Below, in pieces: positions 13,001 through 24,574 of a DNA stretch of 64,000 nt. Source of the DNA: Plantago major. Its lineage: Eukaryota > Streptophyta > Magnoliopsida > Lamiales > Plantaginaceae. Both the position numbers and the translations under genes were made by a program. The first letter of the stretch is position 1, and the number at the start of each line of letters is the position of its first letter. The DNA is taken from NCBI GenBank assembly GCA_026545765.1, contig CM048843.1:90583050-90647049 (forward strand). Reading direction: 5' to 3'. The notes beneath the pieces were generated by a model. The model made no database searches. It was not told where the DNA came from and worked only from the letters and a program-made list of their open reading frames with translations.

Positions 13001-13908
13001 GTCTACTTGCTCGTAGGTTGTAAACCACTCCATGCGCGGACATATATGATAAGATGCTCCAGAATCAAGGATCCACGAATCACTGTGATGCGTGTGCTCA
13101 TCAACAACTAGAGCAATATCCTCTTCAGAATTGGTATCAGCTACAGCAGCAGTACCTATCGGTTTATCATGTTGCCTCTTCTTCTTAGGACATTCAGATT
13201 TCCAGTGTCCCTTCTCTTTACAGTAATTACAGGTATCATTTGGTTTTGGACCCTTAGAAGCTGGTTTCTTGAATTTCTTCTTTCCCGAATTTCCATGTCC
13301 ATTACTCCCACTGGCTACTAACCCAGTAGCCTGATTATCAGCACCTGTACCAGCCGCCTTATGGCGCAACTCTCTAGTATGGAGGGATGATCTAACCTCT
13401 TCTTGAGAAATAGTATATTTACCAACAATAAACGATTGCACGAAATTCTCATACGATAATGGTAAAGATACTAACAGAATTAAAGCAGCGTCCTCATCTT
13501 CAACCTTAACATCAATATTACGCAATTCAGTAAAATTGTGTTTAACTGATCCAGATGATCTCGGAGAGGCAAACCTTCCTGCATTCGTAGACTGAACAGG
13601 CGTTGCTTCAGAAGCAACTTATTGGTTAAGGACTTTGTCATATAGAGACTCTCGAGCTTAACCCACAGACCTTGCGTAGTTTCCTCCTCCGCGATCTCGG
13701 TGATGATATCGTCAGCAAGACACAACATAATTGTCGAGTGTGCCTTCTCCTCCAAAACAACCATCTCAGCGGTGACTTTTTCTGTCGACTTCCTAACAAG
13801 CGGCGCCCACAACCCTTGTTGTTTCAACAAAGATTGCATCTTGATCTGCCATAAACTGAAACTATTCCTCCCGGTAAATTTGTCGATCTTCACGTTAATA
13901 CCAGACAT
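10003..13908 (-). pseudogene. Copia gag-pol polyprotein with stops and frameshifts
   Basis: Domains in Copia order on the minus strand. Gag starts at 13,908 (MSGINVKIDKFTGRNSFSLW) and changes frame near 13,500. The zinc knuckle CNYCKEKGHWKSECP lies near 13,200, the protease motif WILDSGASYHIC near 13,050, GAG-pre-integrase LWHMRLGHMSVRGM near 12,660, and integrase D-D-E segments (YIHSDCWGP, RTDNGLEF, TPQQNGVAERMNQTL) at 12,490-12,180. RT includes SLYGLKKSPKQWYKRFD and YVDDMLIAA at about 10,900-11,110, and RNase H includes KHIDVRYHFLR. An in-frame TAG at about 11,495, a second stop near 11,355, a break near 10,760-10,890 and a frame change at about 10,312 divide RT and RNase H. The element cannot supply its own proteins. 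Confidence 0.93.
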
Positions 13909-13960
13909 CTTTCTCAGTGAATTTCAAACACTAGAACAGATCCAGGTCTTGATACCAGTT

Positions 13961-14284
13961 TGTTATAACTGAAGCAAGAAATATCATAAATAACGTGAAT
14001 AAAGAACACAAAGATTTAACGTGGTTCACTAACAATAAATTAGCTACGTCCACGGGCAGAGAAGAGAACAGTTTTATAGATCTTGAGGAACTCAGATTAC
14101 AGAATGATTTAACTAGGCTAAAAGGAAGTATATATAATACTTCTCTAGACAAATACCGAACAGGACTAGGAAATAGAACCCAATCATGACAAACCTAGTA
14201 TACAGATAACCTAGTGGACAAATAAGCACAAACCTGACAAACCTAGAAAATAGGCTTAATCCTGATTCAAGGCATATTCTAATA
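13961..14284 (-). repeat. 5' LTR of the second Copia element
   Basis: It is 324 bp and ends (plus strand) TTCTAATA rather than TTCTAACA, so in element orientation the canonical first dinucleotide TG has become TA. The flanking GCATT confirms the border despite the change. The primer-binding site follows immediately on the inner side. Confidence 0.92.
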
Positions 14285-14289
14285 GCATT

Positions 14290-15315
14290 GTTCACAACTC
14301 TTCTACAACTCGTTGTCTTTATTACACTTGATTTGTTTCGCACGGTGCATTTTTCTTCTAATTATAGTATTTTTGAAGAAGAAGGATCATAACTTGTCTT
14401 GATCTTTATTGCCATTCTTTTAGGATTTGTAAGTTAACTTGTAGATGTGGCTTATCTCAAGAACGCTATCATGTTTAATCAGGGATTGGAGCTTTGTTTC
14501 TTAGGTACGTTTAACACGGTTTATAAAGTACACGAAAACACTATTTATTCAACTTTCCTAAGTCCCTAAACTTCTATGTCATGTCTAAACAAACATTCCT
14601 GTCGAGTATTTGTTTTTGAGTTCAGAGAAATGAGAAGCTCAAAGGTCTTGAATCTACAAACCATGTGCTTGATGGACTTACTATGTATGCATAAAGTACG
14701 GTTTTATGTAAGTGATGATTAAAATGACTGCAGTTTGTGAGTGATTCTGCAAGTGTAGCTTTCAATTGTCAAATAGTGTAAAAAAAACTATGGAGAACAT
14801 GACTCCCGTCCTGATCAGAGGTCTAAAAGTTTCAGCTGTTGACTTTGACATAGCGCCCTTTGTTCATTGATCTGTAAATTCAGTACTTTTTTGAAGTGTA
14901 CAGAAGTTCTTCATCTTCTTTTTCTCATAAAGTATATGATTTCTTATAGCAAGAAAGCGTGAAGTTGTTTCTAGAGAGATTTCCGTTATAGCATATAAAT
15001 TCGTTGTTGCAATATATAATTGTATTGGGTACTTGTAATGTGCATACTATGTACGAAATTGAATTTACAGATAGTTTCCTGAAAGTACATGTAGCTATGT
15101 AATGCTCATGGCTTCAATCTCCAAAATCAGACTATTATTTGCATCAGGTTACCAACTAAAGATCGATTTATAGGGTAATAACAATCAGAAAGATTTCTTT
15201 CAATAAAATTTCATTTATGTGCATGGATTTCCGTTCATTATCTTGTGATTCATTAAACATGTGTTATAAAGCTCAAATCAGTTATAATATTCAAGAAACT
15301 CACACCAAAACCTAA
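14290..15315. other. Upstream region of the TBL gene
   Basis: AT-rich, with no ORF of note. It probably holds the promoter and 5' leader of the gene at 15,316; no motif was distinctive enough to call. Confidence 0.5.
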
Positions 15316-17426
15316 ATGATGAACATGATAGAGTGGCTTTCAAAGTATTTGAGATTTTGTTCAACTTTGATCAAGTTCTCTGGCATTTTTATTGTAGGCA
15401 TGGTCATTGTCTTTGTTTATCAGATAGGAGATATTAATTGGAATACTTTAAAACCACAACTTATTTTCAGTGATAAACAATTTGTAAATAAGGTCTCTGT
15501 TACAAGGTGTGATTTGTTTTCTGGTAGATGGGTTTATGACAACATATCATATCCCTTATATGATGGGAGACGATGTTCATTCATGGAGGATGAATTTGCG
15601 TGTGAGGAATATGGAAGAAAGGACTTGAAGTACCGGAATTGGCGATGGCAACCTGATCACTGCGACCTTCCAAGGTTCTGCTTTCTTTTCTCTAGACGTT
15701 TAACATATACAGTATAACTAGCAGATTCTCTTATATCATTATACACGCGATAGAAAAATTACAAGTGACTTGTTTATGTTTGGATATGAATAAAGTTCGA
15801 ATTTTTTTAACCAAACTGGAGTATGAGAAAAACAGTTTCCCAGTTTCAAATAGATCATACAAGAGCCTATTCCACTAGAAGTTTAAATGTTTAACCTTTC
15901 TCAACAGGTTCAATGGAAAGGCATTGTTGGAGAAACTCAGGGGAAAGAAGCTTGTTTTCGTCGGGGACTCTTTAAATAGAAACCAGTGGAGATCAATGCT
16001 TTGCCTAATTGAGTCATCTCTCCCCCCATCTACAGCAAAATCAGTGACTGAGACCGGCAATTGGTACATGTTCAAAATCCCTGTGAGTTATAAAAATCTT
16101 TATTCTCGTCTGCCTCGAGAGGTCGCGCAGAAACCTATTATTGTTTCATGATCATTAAGTATGTATAAACAAGAATCTCTTTATTATATATCTTAGTACA
16201 TGCGTTGTGTTAATATTGTGTTAATAAGCAGTTTCAAATAAGCCTTGGTACCTGCAGTTAGAATCTTTCTTGACAGTTACCACTGCTAAGGTTTTGTGCT
16301 CTCAGTCTCGGTCGCTATTACTATCGTGATCTCAATTTCTGAATGTATGGTGTACATCACAGTCTACATCAAGTCTTGGCACTTATCTTGTTTGGTTACG
16401 AAATATGCATTTGGTTCAAACGGAGTTTACCTAGCTGAGACTTTTTGTTTTTAACCTCACTGAAGGAATACAACACAACAATTGCATTTTACTGGTCTCC
16501 GATGCTGGTTGAGACTAATTGTGATGACATAAAAGAACATCGGGTGCACCCTCGTGTTGTACGAATAAAATCTATTGAGAATCATGCCAGGCATTGGAAG
16601 GATGCAGATATACTCATCTTCGACACCTATGTATGGTGGATTGATCCTACGATCGTACTCTTGTAAGTAAAATTTTCTTTGAACTTTTTATTTTCTATGC
16701 CATTTTGGTATATTTGTACACATGCCACAAACACCAAATCAGAGTAGTGGTGTATCAATAATCAATCAGTTGACTAAAATCTGCTCTTGGAACAAATGAG
16801 ACATGGTCAGTTGGGGATCATTTGGGAGCCCAGATGCAATCAATAAGACTGTAGAGATGAAGCTGCGCCGTTATGAAATTGCCTTGAACACTTGGTCGAA
16901 TTGGCTGGAATTCAATGTTAACCGAACAAGAACAAAGATGTTCTTTATGAGTCCATCACCTTTTCATTTTAGGTACAACATTTCCATGCTGGTTTAATCT
17001 TTTATTTACGTATATCTCAAATTGTCTTCCTTTTTTCCACACAGATGCCTGTACCTACTTTAACAATGAGGAAATCGATTGTATTGTAGGGATGATATGT
17101 TAGGTATGAAGCAGAACTGCTACGGTGAGACTGAACCGATTCCTAATGAAAGATATCTTGGAAGTGCTTCGGGAATGCAGCAGATTGCAGAATCAACTAT
17201 AAGAAACTTAAAAATGAGAGGGGTACATGTAGAGTATCTTAATATCACAAAGCTATCGCTTTACAGGAAAGACGGCCATCCATCAATCTATAGAACCTTT
17301 TGGCGTATGTTTGACAAAGGAAAACCAAAAGAGGCTAGAAGTTACGCAGATTGCATCCACTGGTGTCTTCCTGGAGTACCTGATGTATGGAATCAGATTT
17401 TGTATTCATACATTATGAACACGTGA
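15316..17426 (+). CDS. Trichome birefringence-like (TBL) polysaccharide O-acetyltransferase, 5 exons
   Basis: Exons 15,316-15,674, 15,908-16,082, 16,466-16,662, 16,811-16,972 and 17,090-17,426 join in frame at GT-AG sites to give 409 residues. A single membrane span near the N-terminus (about 20-37) fits a type II Golgi protein. The PMR5N domain ([12 protein letters not shown]..., many Cys) is followed by the PC-esterase domain with the GDS motif [11 protein letters not shown] (D140, S141) and the C-terminal DxxH motif in [11 protein letters not shown] (D385, H388), the catalytic Ser and Asp/His of the family. TBL proteins O-acetylate xylan, mannan or pectin in the Golgi; the substrate cannot be told from this sequence. 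The ending is the usual TBL ending. Decayed partial copies lie downstream at about 18.5 and 22.6 kb, so this locus was tandemly duplicated. Confidence 0.9.
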
Positions 17427-18230
17427 GTGGTTCGACTATTGTTCAAAATGCCAATACTTCAAAGAAACAAAAGTTTGACATGTAACCAAGAGTTGTAAGT
17501 GGCACGGAGTAATTCGTTTCTCTGCTGCTGAAATGTTTCGAATGTGGATACTCGTGTAATTCCATGCCATCAAATGCTGGAGGAATTGCGTTGGACTCAT
17601 CTTGTTTAAAGTTATAGAATGTGTTGTTCATGATAAGAATAACTTAATTATGCAGTTTTGGGAAGAAAAAAAAGTCTTTTGAGAGAACTCTTTAAGCACT
17701 GAATAAATGAAGATAATAAGTTCCTGATGTAAAGTGCAGAGTCTCAAAACCTTCAAATCAACTGATTGTATAAATGATAAAATGGAAGAAACAACTTTGA
17801 GGATAAAACATCGTATTCAGTCTATTACAGACTGAAGGTACGTAGTTCCTTATTTCTCATATTCACCCACAACATCATAAAGAGATACTTATGAACTCAT
17901 GAATTGTGTTAGCCAAGACGGGACATGATGTAAACGGACCATGCCCGTCGGAGACACCCCTGTCACTACTACTCCCTTGCCTTCGTCAAGATATTGAGGA
18001 CACACTATCAACATAGTTTAATATGTCATTTTGCACCGTGAGCCTTATAACTCTTTTTGTGTGAAATTTCAGTTTTGTTTCGAAAAGATTGTGTACTGTC
18101 ATTGAATTTTATTATGTACGTAATGAGTTAATTGGAATTGTTCAATTCTGTTCAGGTTCTCCAACAACTGCCTTGATTTCTCTGAAACTTCAATAGTCTA
18201 CAGCAGGAAATTACCACATGCATACTATTC
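17427..18230. other. 3' flank of the TBL gene, no gene recognised
   Basis: AT-rich sequence that should include the TBL 3'UTR. Nothing else was recognised before the NLR fragment at about 18,235. Confidence 0.5.
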
Positions 18231-18234
18231 AACT

Positions 18235-18335
18235 GAGGAGTTTGAAGATCTGACCATTGTCGATCCAACCCCAGAAACTTCGTCTAGTGTTGCTGAACGT
18301 CCTACCAGAGTGGCTTCTATTGGAGAATTAATATA
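18235..18335 (+). pseudogene. NLR gene fragment
   Basis: It reads FEDLTIVDPTPETSSSVAE and then RVASIGELI before a stop. This matches the stretch FKDLSIVDPNPESSASVAG with RMASLG of the NLR at 19,496-21,418 (its residues about 128-155). Only this short linker-region piece is present, so it is a remnant of a duplicated or rearranged NLR copy. Confidence 0.75.
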
Positions 18336-18439
18336 ACTTTTTTATCCATGAATCCTCTGTTGCAGTAACTTCTCCTTGCAATTTACTCCAATCCTTTTTT
18401 TCAGTTGGTTACATAGTATTTGCCGTAGGGACTGGCACT

Positions 18440-18645
18440 TTAAAGGATGATTTTGAGTTGTTGAAACATCGGGTGCTCCTACGTATGGTGCACCCTTGTG
18501 TTGTACGAATAAAATCTAGTGAGAATCATGCCAGGCATTAGACGGATGCAGATATACTCATCTTCGACACCTATGTATGGCGGATTGATCCTACTAATGA
18601 GGAAATTGATTGCATTTTAGGGATAAGATGTTAGGTGTGAATCAA
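18440..18645 (+). pseudogene. TBL gene fragment (exon 3 joined to the start of exon 5)
   Basis: About 120 bp are nearly identical to TBL exon 3 ([23 protein letters not shown]). The sequence then jumps, at GATCCTAC/TAATGAGG, straight to the end of intron 4 and the first codons of exon 5, skipping exon 4. The Trp codon of HARHW is a TAG stop. It is a deleted duplicate of the gene at 15,316-17,426. Confidence 0.88.
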
Positions 18646-18930
18646 AACATGGACCATATGTGAAAATTTCCCAATAATTAGTTCCAGTCACTTTTACATG
18701 TCCTACAACTACCTTGTTTTCTTTGAAACTAATAGTCTACGGACAAATGTATACCACATACTATTCAATGGAGCAGCTATGTACGGCAGGAAATCGGGTT
18801 ACCACATACTACTATTCAATTAAGCTAGCTTCGATCTTGATTTCTTATTTTCTCTCCAGTTCCTTCATCACCCATCTTCCAAACAAACCAGTTGATTTGA
18901 GCTGTTCAGAGACGAGATACTGAACATGGC

Positions 18931-19422
18931 TTATGTAAGATTTAGCTCAATTAAGCAATGGATGGCTGTGATCAAATCTGGGCAAATCAACGGTTTGGAT
19001 GACTTGGGCTGTTACTAGCCGTTACTTGTTGTAACTACCTGCAGAAACAGAAAACAGGGGAAGAAGAGCGCGGAAGCTTCCAGGTCAAAATTCCAAGTCG
19101 TTGTTGCTGATTACTATAAATTGATTGTTGCCAGTTATTTTAGAGAGTTAGATTAACACATTTTCATCACAAATTTCCATTCTTGTAACCGTTTCTTTAT
19201 CTCAATAGCTCAAGATAGAAGATAGGTTGCTGAGCGCTGTTTATGCGTGTTCTTGATCGATTTTGGTTGATTCAAGCTGTAATTGTAAACGATTGAAGTC
19301 AATAAAGAATTGTGGTTGTTTTCCCGTGGATGTAGGCTTGATTCTCAGCCGAACCACGTTAAATCTCTTGTTGATTTCTTCGTTGATTGTTGATTTGTGT
19401 TGTTTCGGTTTTGGTGTGAACA
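18931..19422 (+). repeat. Solo Copia-type LTR or LTR fragment upstream of the NLR ORF
   Basis: The segment with CCCGTGGATGTAGGC and GAACCACGTTAAATCT matches, in opposite orientation, the characteristic block of the second Copia LTR (CCACGGGCAGAG... TTTAACGTGGTTC). It appears to start TGTAAGATTTAG and end GTGTGAACA, but no target duplication was seen, so the borders are approximate. It ends about 70 bp before the NLR ATG. Confidence 0.6.
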
Positions 19423-19495
19423 AAGAGTCGATTGATCTTGTTTAAACTCAACAGCTTACAATCTACGTTCACTCGCACATAGTATTCATCAAATT

Positions 19496-21418
19496 ATGCA
19501 CCCTGATCCTGAAGTTGATTCTGTTGATGACCTTGAGAAGGAAAAACTTGAAACTCTGTTGGAAAAGGTCACCACTTTGCAACAGATTCTTGAAAATCTT
19601 CCCCTGCCAACTTACAACAGATTAGAAAATTTGCAGAGACAAGTCATTGATTTCTCACATCGAGCAGAAGACATAGTTGATTCTGCCAATGTGGATCGAA
19701 CTCTTATCGCTCTTAGTGCACCAAAAAAATTTCTGCCATACTTGAGAAAAGGAATTCAGAGAATCCTCACTGCCTTTGTGTATCAATTTTCTATCCAAAA
19801 AGTAATTGAGAAATTTGATTCCATGATAAACAAGGATCTGACAATCATCGATTCATCCCAACAAACTGTAACTGAGACGTTTAAAGATTTGAGTATCGTA
19901 GATCCAAACCCAGAAAGTTCAGCTAGTGTTGCTGGCAGTCGTGCCAGAATGGCTTCTTTGGGTTCTTCATTGACGAGGCACTTTACTAGAAAAGGTGTGC
20001 CAGAAAGCCAAGCATGCAGGGGGCTTGACAAAGACACAGACAAGCTGAAGGATCGGCTTACTAGATATGAACGAGCTCTGGAGATCATTCCCATCGTAGG
20101 GCTGGGCGGAATTGGTAAGAGTACTCTTGCCAGAAAACTTTATGATGATAATATTTCCCACTTTGATTGTGTTGCTTGGGCTACAATATCACAAGATTAT
20201 GACGTTAACAAAATTCACAAAATTCTTTCAACTCTTGTGAGTTGCCTAACTGAAAAGGAAGCAAGTGATCTTACTCATGAGGAAAAGGTTGACCTGAAAG
20301 TAACATTACACAAACTTCTATACGGTAGGCGATACTTGATTGTATTGGATGATATCTGGGATAATGATATATGGGATGCATTACGCCCGTACTTTCCAGA
20401 AAATCAATCTACAAGCTCTGTCATTTTAACCACTAGGGATCTTGACGTGGCTAAGCATGCAAGTTCCTCAAATTTGCACACTATGAACCTTCTATACGAT
20501 GATGATAGTTGGGATTTATTTTGTGGAAAAGTGTTTGGTGAGAAGGAAGACCTTGATCCAGAACTGGAAAGATTAGGGAGAACTATTGCCAAAAACTGCA
20601 AAGGTCTTCCTCTTGCAATATCTGTGATTAGTGGACTCCTCTTGGAGTGCGACAATGCAGAAGGTTTCTGGGAGCATGTTGCACATGACATTAGCCCAAC
20701 TGTAGCATTAGATGAACAATTCTCAAAGATTTTATGTTTGAGTTATGACCATCTGCCACATCATTTGAGGCCGTGTTTGCTCTACCTTGGAGCTTTTCCA
20801 AAAGGTTCTGAGATTCGAGTTTCTAGAATCAAAAGGTTCTGGGCAGCTGATAGTTTCTTGAAACCAATTGAAGATAAAACCTTGGAAGAATCAGCAGAGC
20901 AGTATTTGGAGGATCTCGAAAACAGAAATCTTGTTGTGGTGCATGAAAGGAAATCATGTGGGAAAGTGAGGAGTTGTGGTATGCATGATCTCTTAAAAGA
21001 TCTATGCAACAGAAGAGCTGAGCAAGAAGATTTTGTTGTTTGTAGCAAATATGGGCATGTTCCGAAAGCTACTGACAGAAGTATAGAAGCACAGAGTTTA
21101 CGGAATGATATGGATGACTACAGTTTCCCGCAAGGGTATGATGCAGTCTCTTTTGAAGACTACATGTTCTCGCAAGAGTATGGTATAATGGTATCTAAGT
21201 TGCTTAGTACATCAAAATCAAAATTGGTTAGAGTCTTGGATACATCTGAAATAATTTTGCAAGATCATTTCCCAGAAGAGATATTTAAACTTGTCAACAT
21301 CCGATATTTATCTGTCAATTGCAAGGTATTACCTCCATTGTTATCCAGATTATGGAATCTCATCTTCCCATATGATATCCTATATATCGATATACCTGAT
21401 GAAATATTCCGACATTGA
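19496..21418 (+). CDS. CC-NBS-LRR (NLR) resistance-type protein, truncated in the LRR
   Basis: One 640-residue ORF. An Rx-type coiled-coil region (about 1-120) precedes the NB-ARC domain: P-loop VGLGGIGKST (about 200-210), kinase 2 LIVLDDIWD (about 278-287), RNBS-B VILTTRDLDVA, GLPLA (about 368) and MHD in CGMHDLLKDLC (about 496). NLRs are cytoplasmic immune receptors that switch by ATP/ADP exchange; these motifs are all intact. The LRR is almost absent: only one or two repeats (LVRVLDTSEI, LVNIRYLSVNCKVLP) precede the stop at 21,416-21,418, whereas R1-type relatives have several hundred more residues. The N-terminus also lacks the usual first residues (MAYAAL-type start) and begins about 70 bp after an LTR. 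It could be a pseudogene or express a short NLR. Confidence 0.88.
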   Translation: MHPDPEVDSVDDLEKEKLETLLEKVTTLQQILENLPLPTYNRLENLQRQVIDFSHRAEDIVDSANVDRTLIALSAPKKFLPYLRKGIQRILTAFVYQFSIQKVIEKFDSMINKDLTIIDSSQQTVTETFKDLSIVDPNPESSASVAGSRARMASLGSSLTRHFTRKGVPESQACRGLDKDTDKLKDRLTRYERALEIIPIVGLGGIGKSTLARKLYDDNISHFDCVAWATISQDYDVNKIHKILSTLVSCLTEKEASDLTHEEKVDLKVTLHKLLYGRRYLIVLDDIWDNDIWDALRPYFPENQSTSSVILTTRDLDVAKHASSSNLHTMNLLYDDDSWDLFCGKVFGEKEDLDPELERLGRTIAKNCKGLPLAISVISGLLLECDNAEGFWEHVAHDISPTVALDEQFSKILCLSYDHLPHHLRPCLLYLGAFPKGSEIRVSRIKRFWAADSFLKPIEDKTLEESAEQYLEDLENRNLVVVHERKSCGKVRSCGMHDLLKDLCNRRAEQEDFVVCSKYGHVPKATDRSIEAQSLRNDMDDYSFPQGYDAVSFEDYMFSQEYGIMVSKLLSTSKSKLVRVLDTSEIILQDHFPEEIFKLVNIRYLSVNCKVLPPLLSRLWNLIFPYDILYIDIPDEIFRH

Positions 21419-21535
21419 AAACCATCGAAATAGATGATTCTTCTAGTAAGACAGTTGTTGAATCAGCAAGAAGAATCGAGGAAGAGCAACGTGGTATGAG
21501 CAATGATGCCTTTCAACTTCGAATTAGAGGTAATA
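21419..21535 (+). pseudogene. NLR C-terminal cap remnant, frameshifted from the main ORF
   Basis: In another frame the sequence right after the NLR stop reads LKTIEIDDSSSKTVVESAR and RIEEEQRGMSNDAFQLRI. This is the typical post-LRR ending of R1-type NLRs (a run of ESA.KI.EEQ). The LRR between the main ORF and this cap has therefore been deleted, with loss of frame at the junction. Confidence 0.7.
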
Positions 21536-21840
21536 AGTTATTCTGGCCATTTCATTTCCCTATGCTAGTAGTATTTGTTAAGTCCATTCTCAATTCATCA
21601 TCTTGGTTTCTATCTGTCTATACGGCTAATTACTTCATAAGTTTTGGCTTCAAAAACTTCATATTTCCTAATCAACCATTTCCGACTTTGACCACATATT
21701 ACTTTTACGACAATGGTTAAATATATTTATCATCTAAAAGCAAACTACCCAAATATAGTTGACATGCCAGTTGATTGAATTTTGACCTTTAAAAGAAGAC
21801 ACAAATAGGAGTGGTAAATTCTACATACATGTAAGTATTA

Positions 21841-22097
21841 CTACCTCCGTTTTTTATAAAACTTTCAATTTTAACTTTGACCGGTCAACTGTCTTCGACT
21901 TTGACCACAAATTACTCTTAAACGATAATAGTAAATAATTTAATAAAATCATATAATGAAAATTTAGTAATTAAATTTTCATTATATGATTTTATTAAAT
22001 TATTTACTATTATAGTTTGGAAGTAGTTAACGGTCAAAGTTGGAGACAGTTGATCACAGAATAGTAAAATTGAAAATTTTATAAAAAACGGAGGGAG
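21841..22097. mobile_element. Stowaway-like MITE with a near-perfect hairpin
   Basis: It starts CTACCTCCGTTTTTTATAAA and ends TTTATAAAAAACGGAGGGAG, and is flanked by TA on both sides (21,839-21,840 and 22,098-22,099). This is the Tc1/mariner-Stowaway pattern. The centre is a long AT-rich palindrome (about 21,925-22,012) around AAATTTAGTAATTAAATTT. It is 257 bp and encodes nothing. Confidence 0.9.
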
Positions 22098-22169
22098 TAA
22101 TATATTACTACGAATGAATTCATATTTCATCAGGAGGAAGGTCAATTGTGGAGGAGGAGGTGGATGATG

Positions 22170-22360
22170 ATGATTAAAAAACTTGAGAAGAAGAAGAAAC
22201 GTGAGATCAGCATTGATGGCCTTCAACTTCGAATTAGCGAAGTAACAAATTATTATGTCATTTCCTTTTGACTATGCTATTCTTTTTTAAGTCCTTTCTC
22301 AACTCATCTTGGCTTCCATATGGCTAGGCCGCTCGCAATAGCTAATTATTTTGTACGTTT
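22170..22360 (+). pseudogene. Second copy of the NLR 3' end
   Basis: GATGGCCTTCAACTTCGAATTAG and the following 150 bp (TTTCCTTTTGACTATGCTATT... CTCATCTTGGC...) align with 21,510-21,640 downstream of the NLR (GATGCCTTTCAACTTCGAA...). The MITE lies between the two copies. No reading frame is maintained. Confidence 0.75.
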
Positions 22361-22548
22361 CGGTAAAGACTCTATAACTATATGACTTTATTATTCACAT
22401 ATCGAACAACTCGACTCTAGCACAATTCAAGCTTGCATTGACCGAGCTACTCTGGTTAGCCATGGTTATAGATTAGCAAATGAAGTGTTGTTGCTTGTTA
22501 GTACACTGTTTTGTAATTTTTTGTTGTTGAGTTAAATGCAAATGTAAT

Positions 22549-22880
22549 TATTGAAACCGAGCCGTACAATTCTGGAGGCGAATATGCAGAAAATTATGTT
22601 ACATGTCAGGATGATGCGTATAGTTGAATCAACACTACAGAAGCTAAGAGAACAGAGGCATGAAGATGCAATATCTCAACATTACACATTTGTCAAGTTA
22701 CCAAAAGATGCTCATCCTTCACTTTTCAAAGAGTTTACGTATAATATATCGAAACTACAATGATGGGATCCCTTCTGCTAGATTGCATCCAATGGTGTCT
22801 TCCTGGATTGCCAGATAAATGGAAGGATTATGAGATTATGCATGCTTATGGTTATGAGTTCTTGAAGGACCTCAATTTAT
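22549..22880 (+). pseudogene. TBL C-terminal exon fragment
   Basis: It reads RIVESTLQKLREQRHEDA, then KDAHPSLFKEF and, after a frame change, LDCIQWCLPGLPDKWKDY. This corresponds to the last TBL exon ([13 protein letters not shown]..., [28 protein letters not shown]). The catalytic DxxH is DxxQ here and the frame is broken. It is more diverged from the intact gene than the fragment at 18.5 kb, so it came from a different TBL copy. Confidence 0.8.
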
Positions 22881-23138
22881 TCCCAAGGACCAGAGTGCAC
22901 AAATACATTATTTATGCATTAATTTAACATCGGATTTATCTCTTTAGCACATGTTTTGGCTTGGCTTCAATCAGAAAACTTACTGCACTCTGCAAGAAAA
23001 ACAAATACAAAATGGATGCTTCATTGTCCACATTGAGTGCTAGGCACTTCAAATACAAAACTGGAGTTCTTAGCACTTAAAAAGGGTGTCAAACCACTTG
23101 AACATAACACTGTCCAATTCAAGAACATTGCTTCAAAA

Positions 23139-24574
<1,436 letters not shown>

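Larger units (their letters stand above)
9536..14284 (-). mobile_element. Copia LTR retrotransposon, structurally complete, coding region broken
   Basis: LTRs at 9,536-9,882 and 13,961-14,284 enclose a minus-strand gag-pol. The 5-bp target duplication GCATT is present on both sides (9,531-9,535 and 14,285-14,289), so both borders are exact. In element orientation the LTR starts TGTTAGAATATG and ends GTTATAACA. A purine-rich tract (AAGGTGGAGATT) abuts the 3' LTR at 9,883, and a TGGTATCAAGACC primer-binding site, complementary to initiator tRNA-Met, lies at about 13,945-13,957. The length is 4.75 kb, normal for Copia. Confidence 0.95.

Noticed and set aside
15875..16075. Minus-strand ORF over TBL exon 2
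   Set aside because: Antisense of a well-supported exon.
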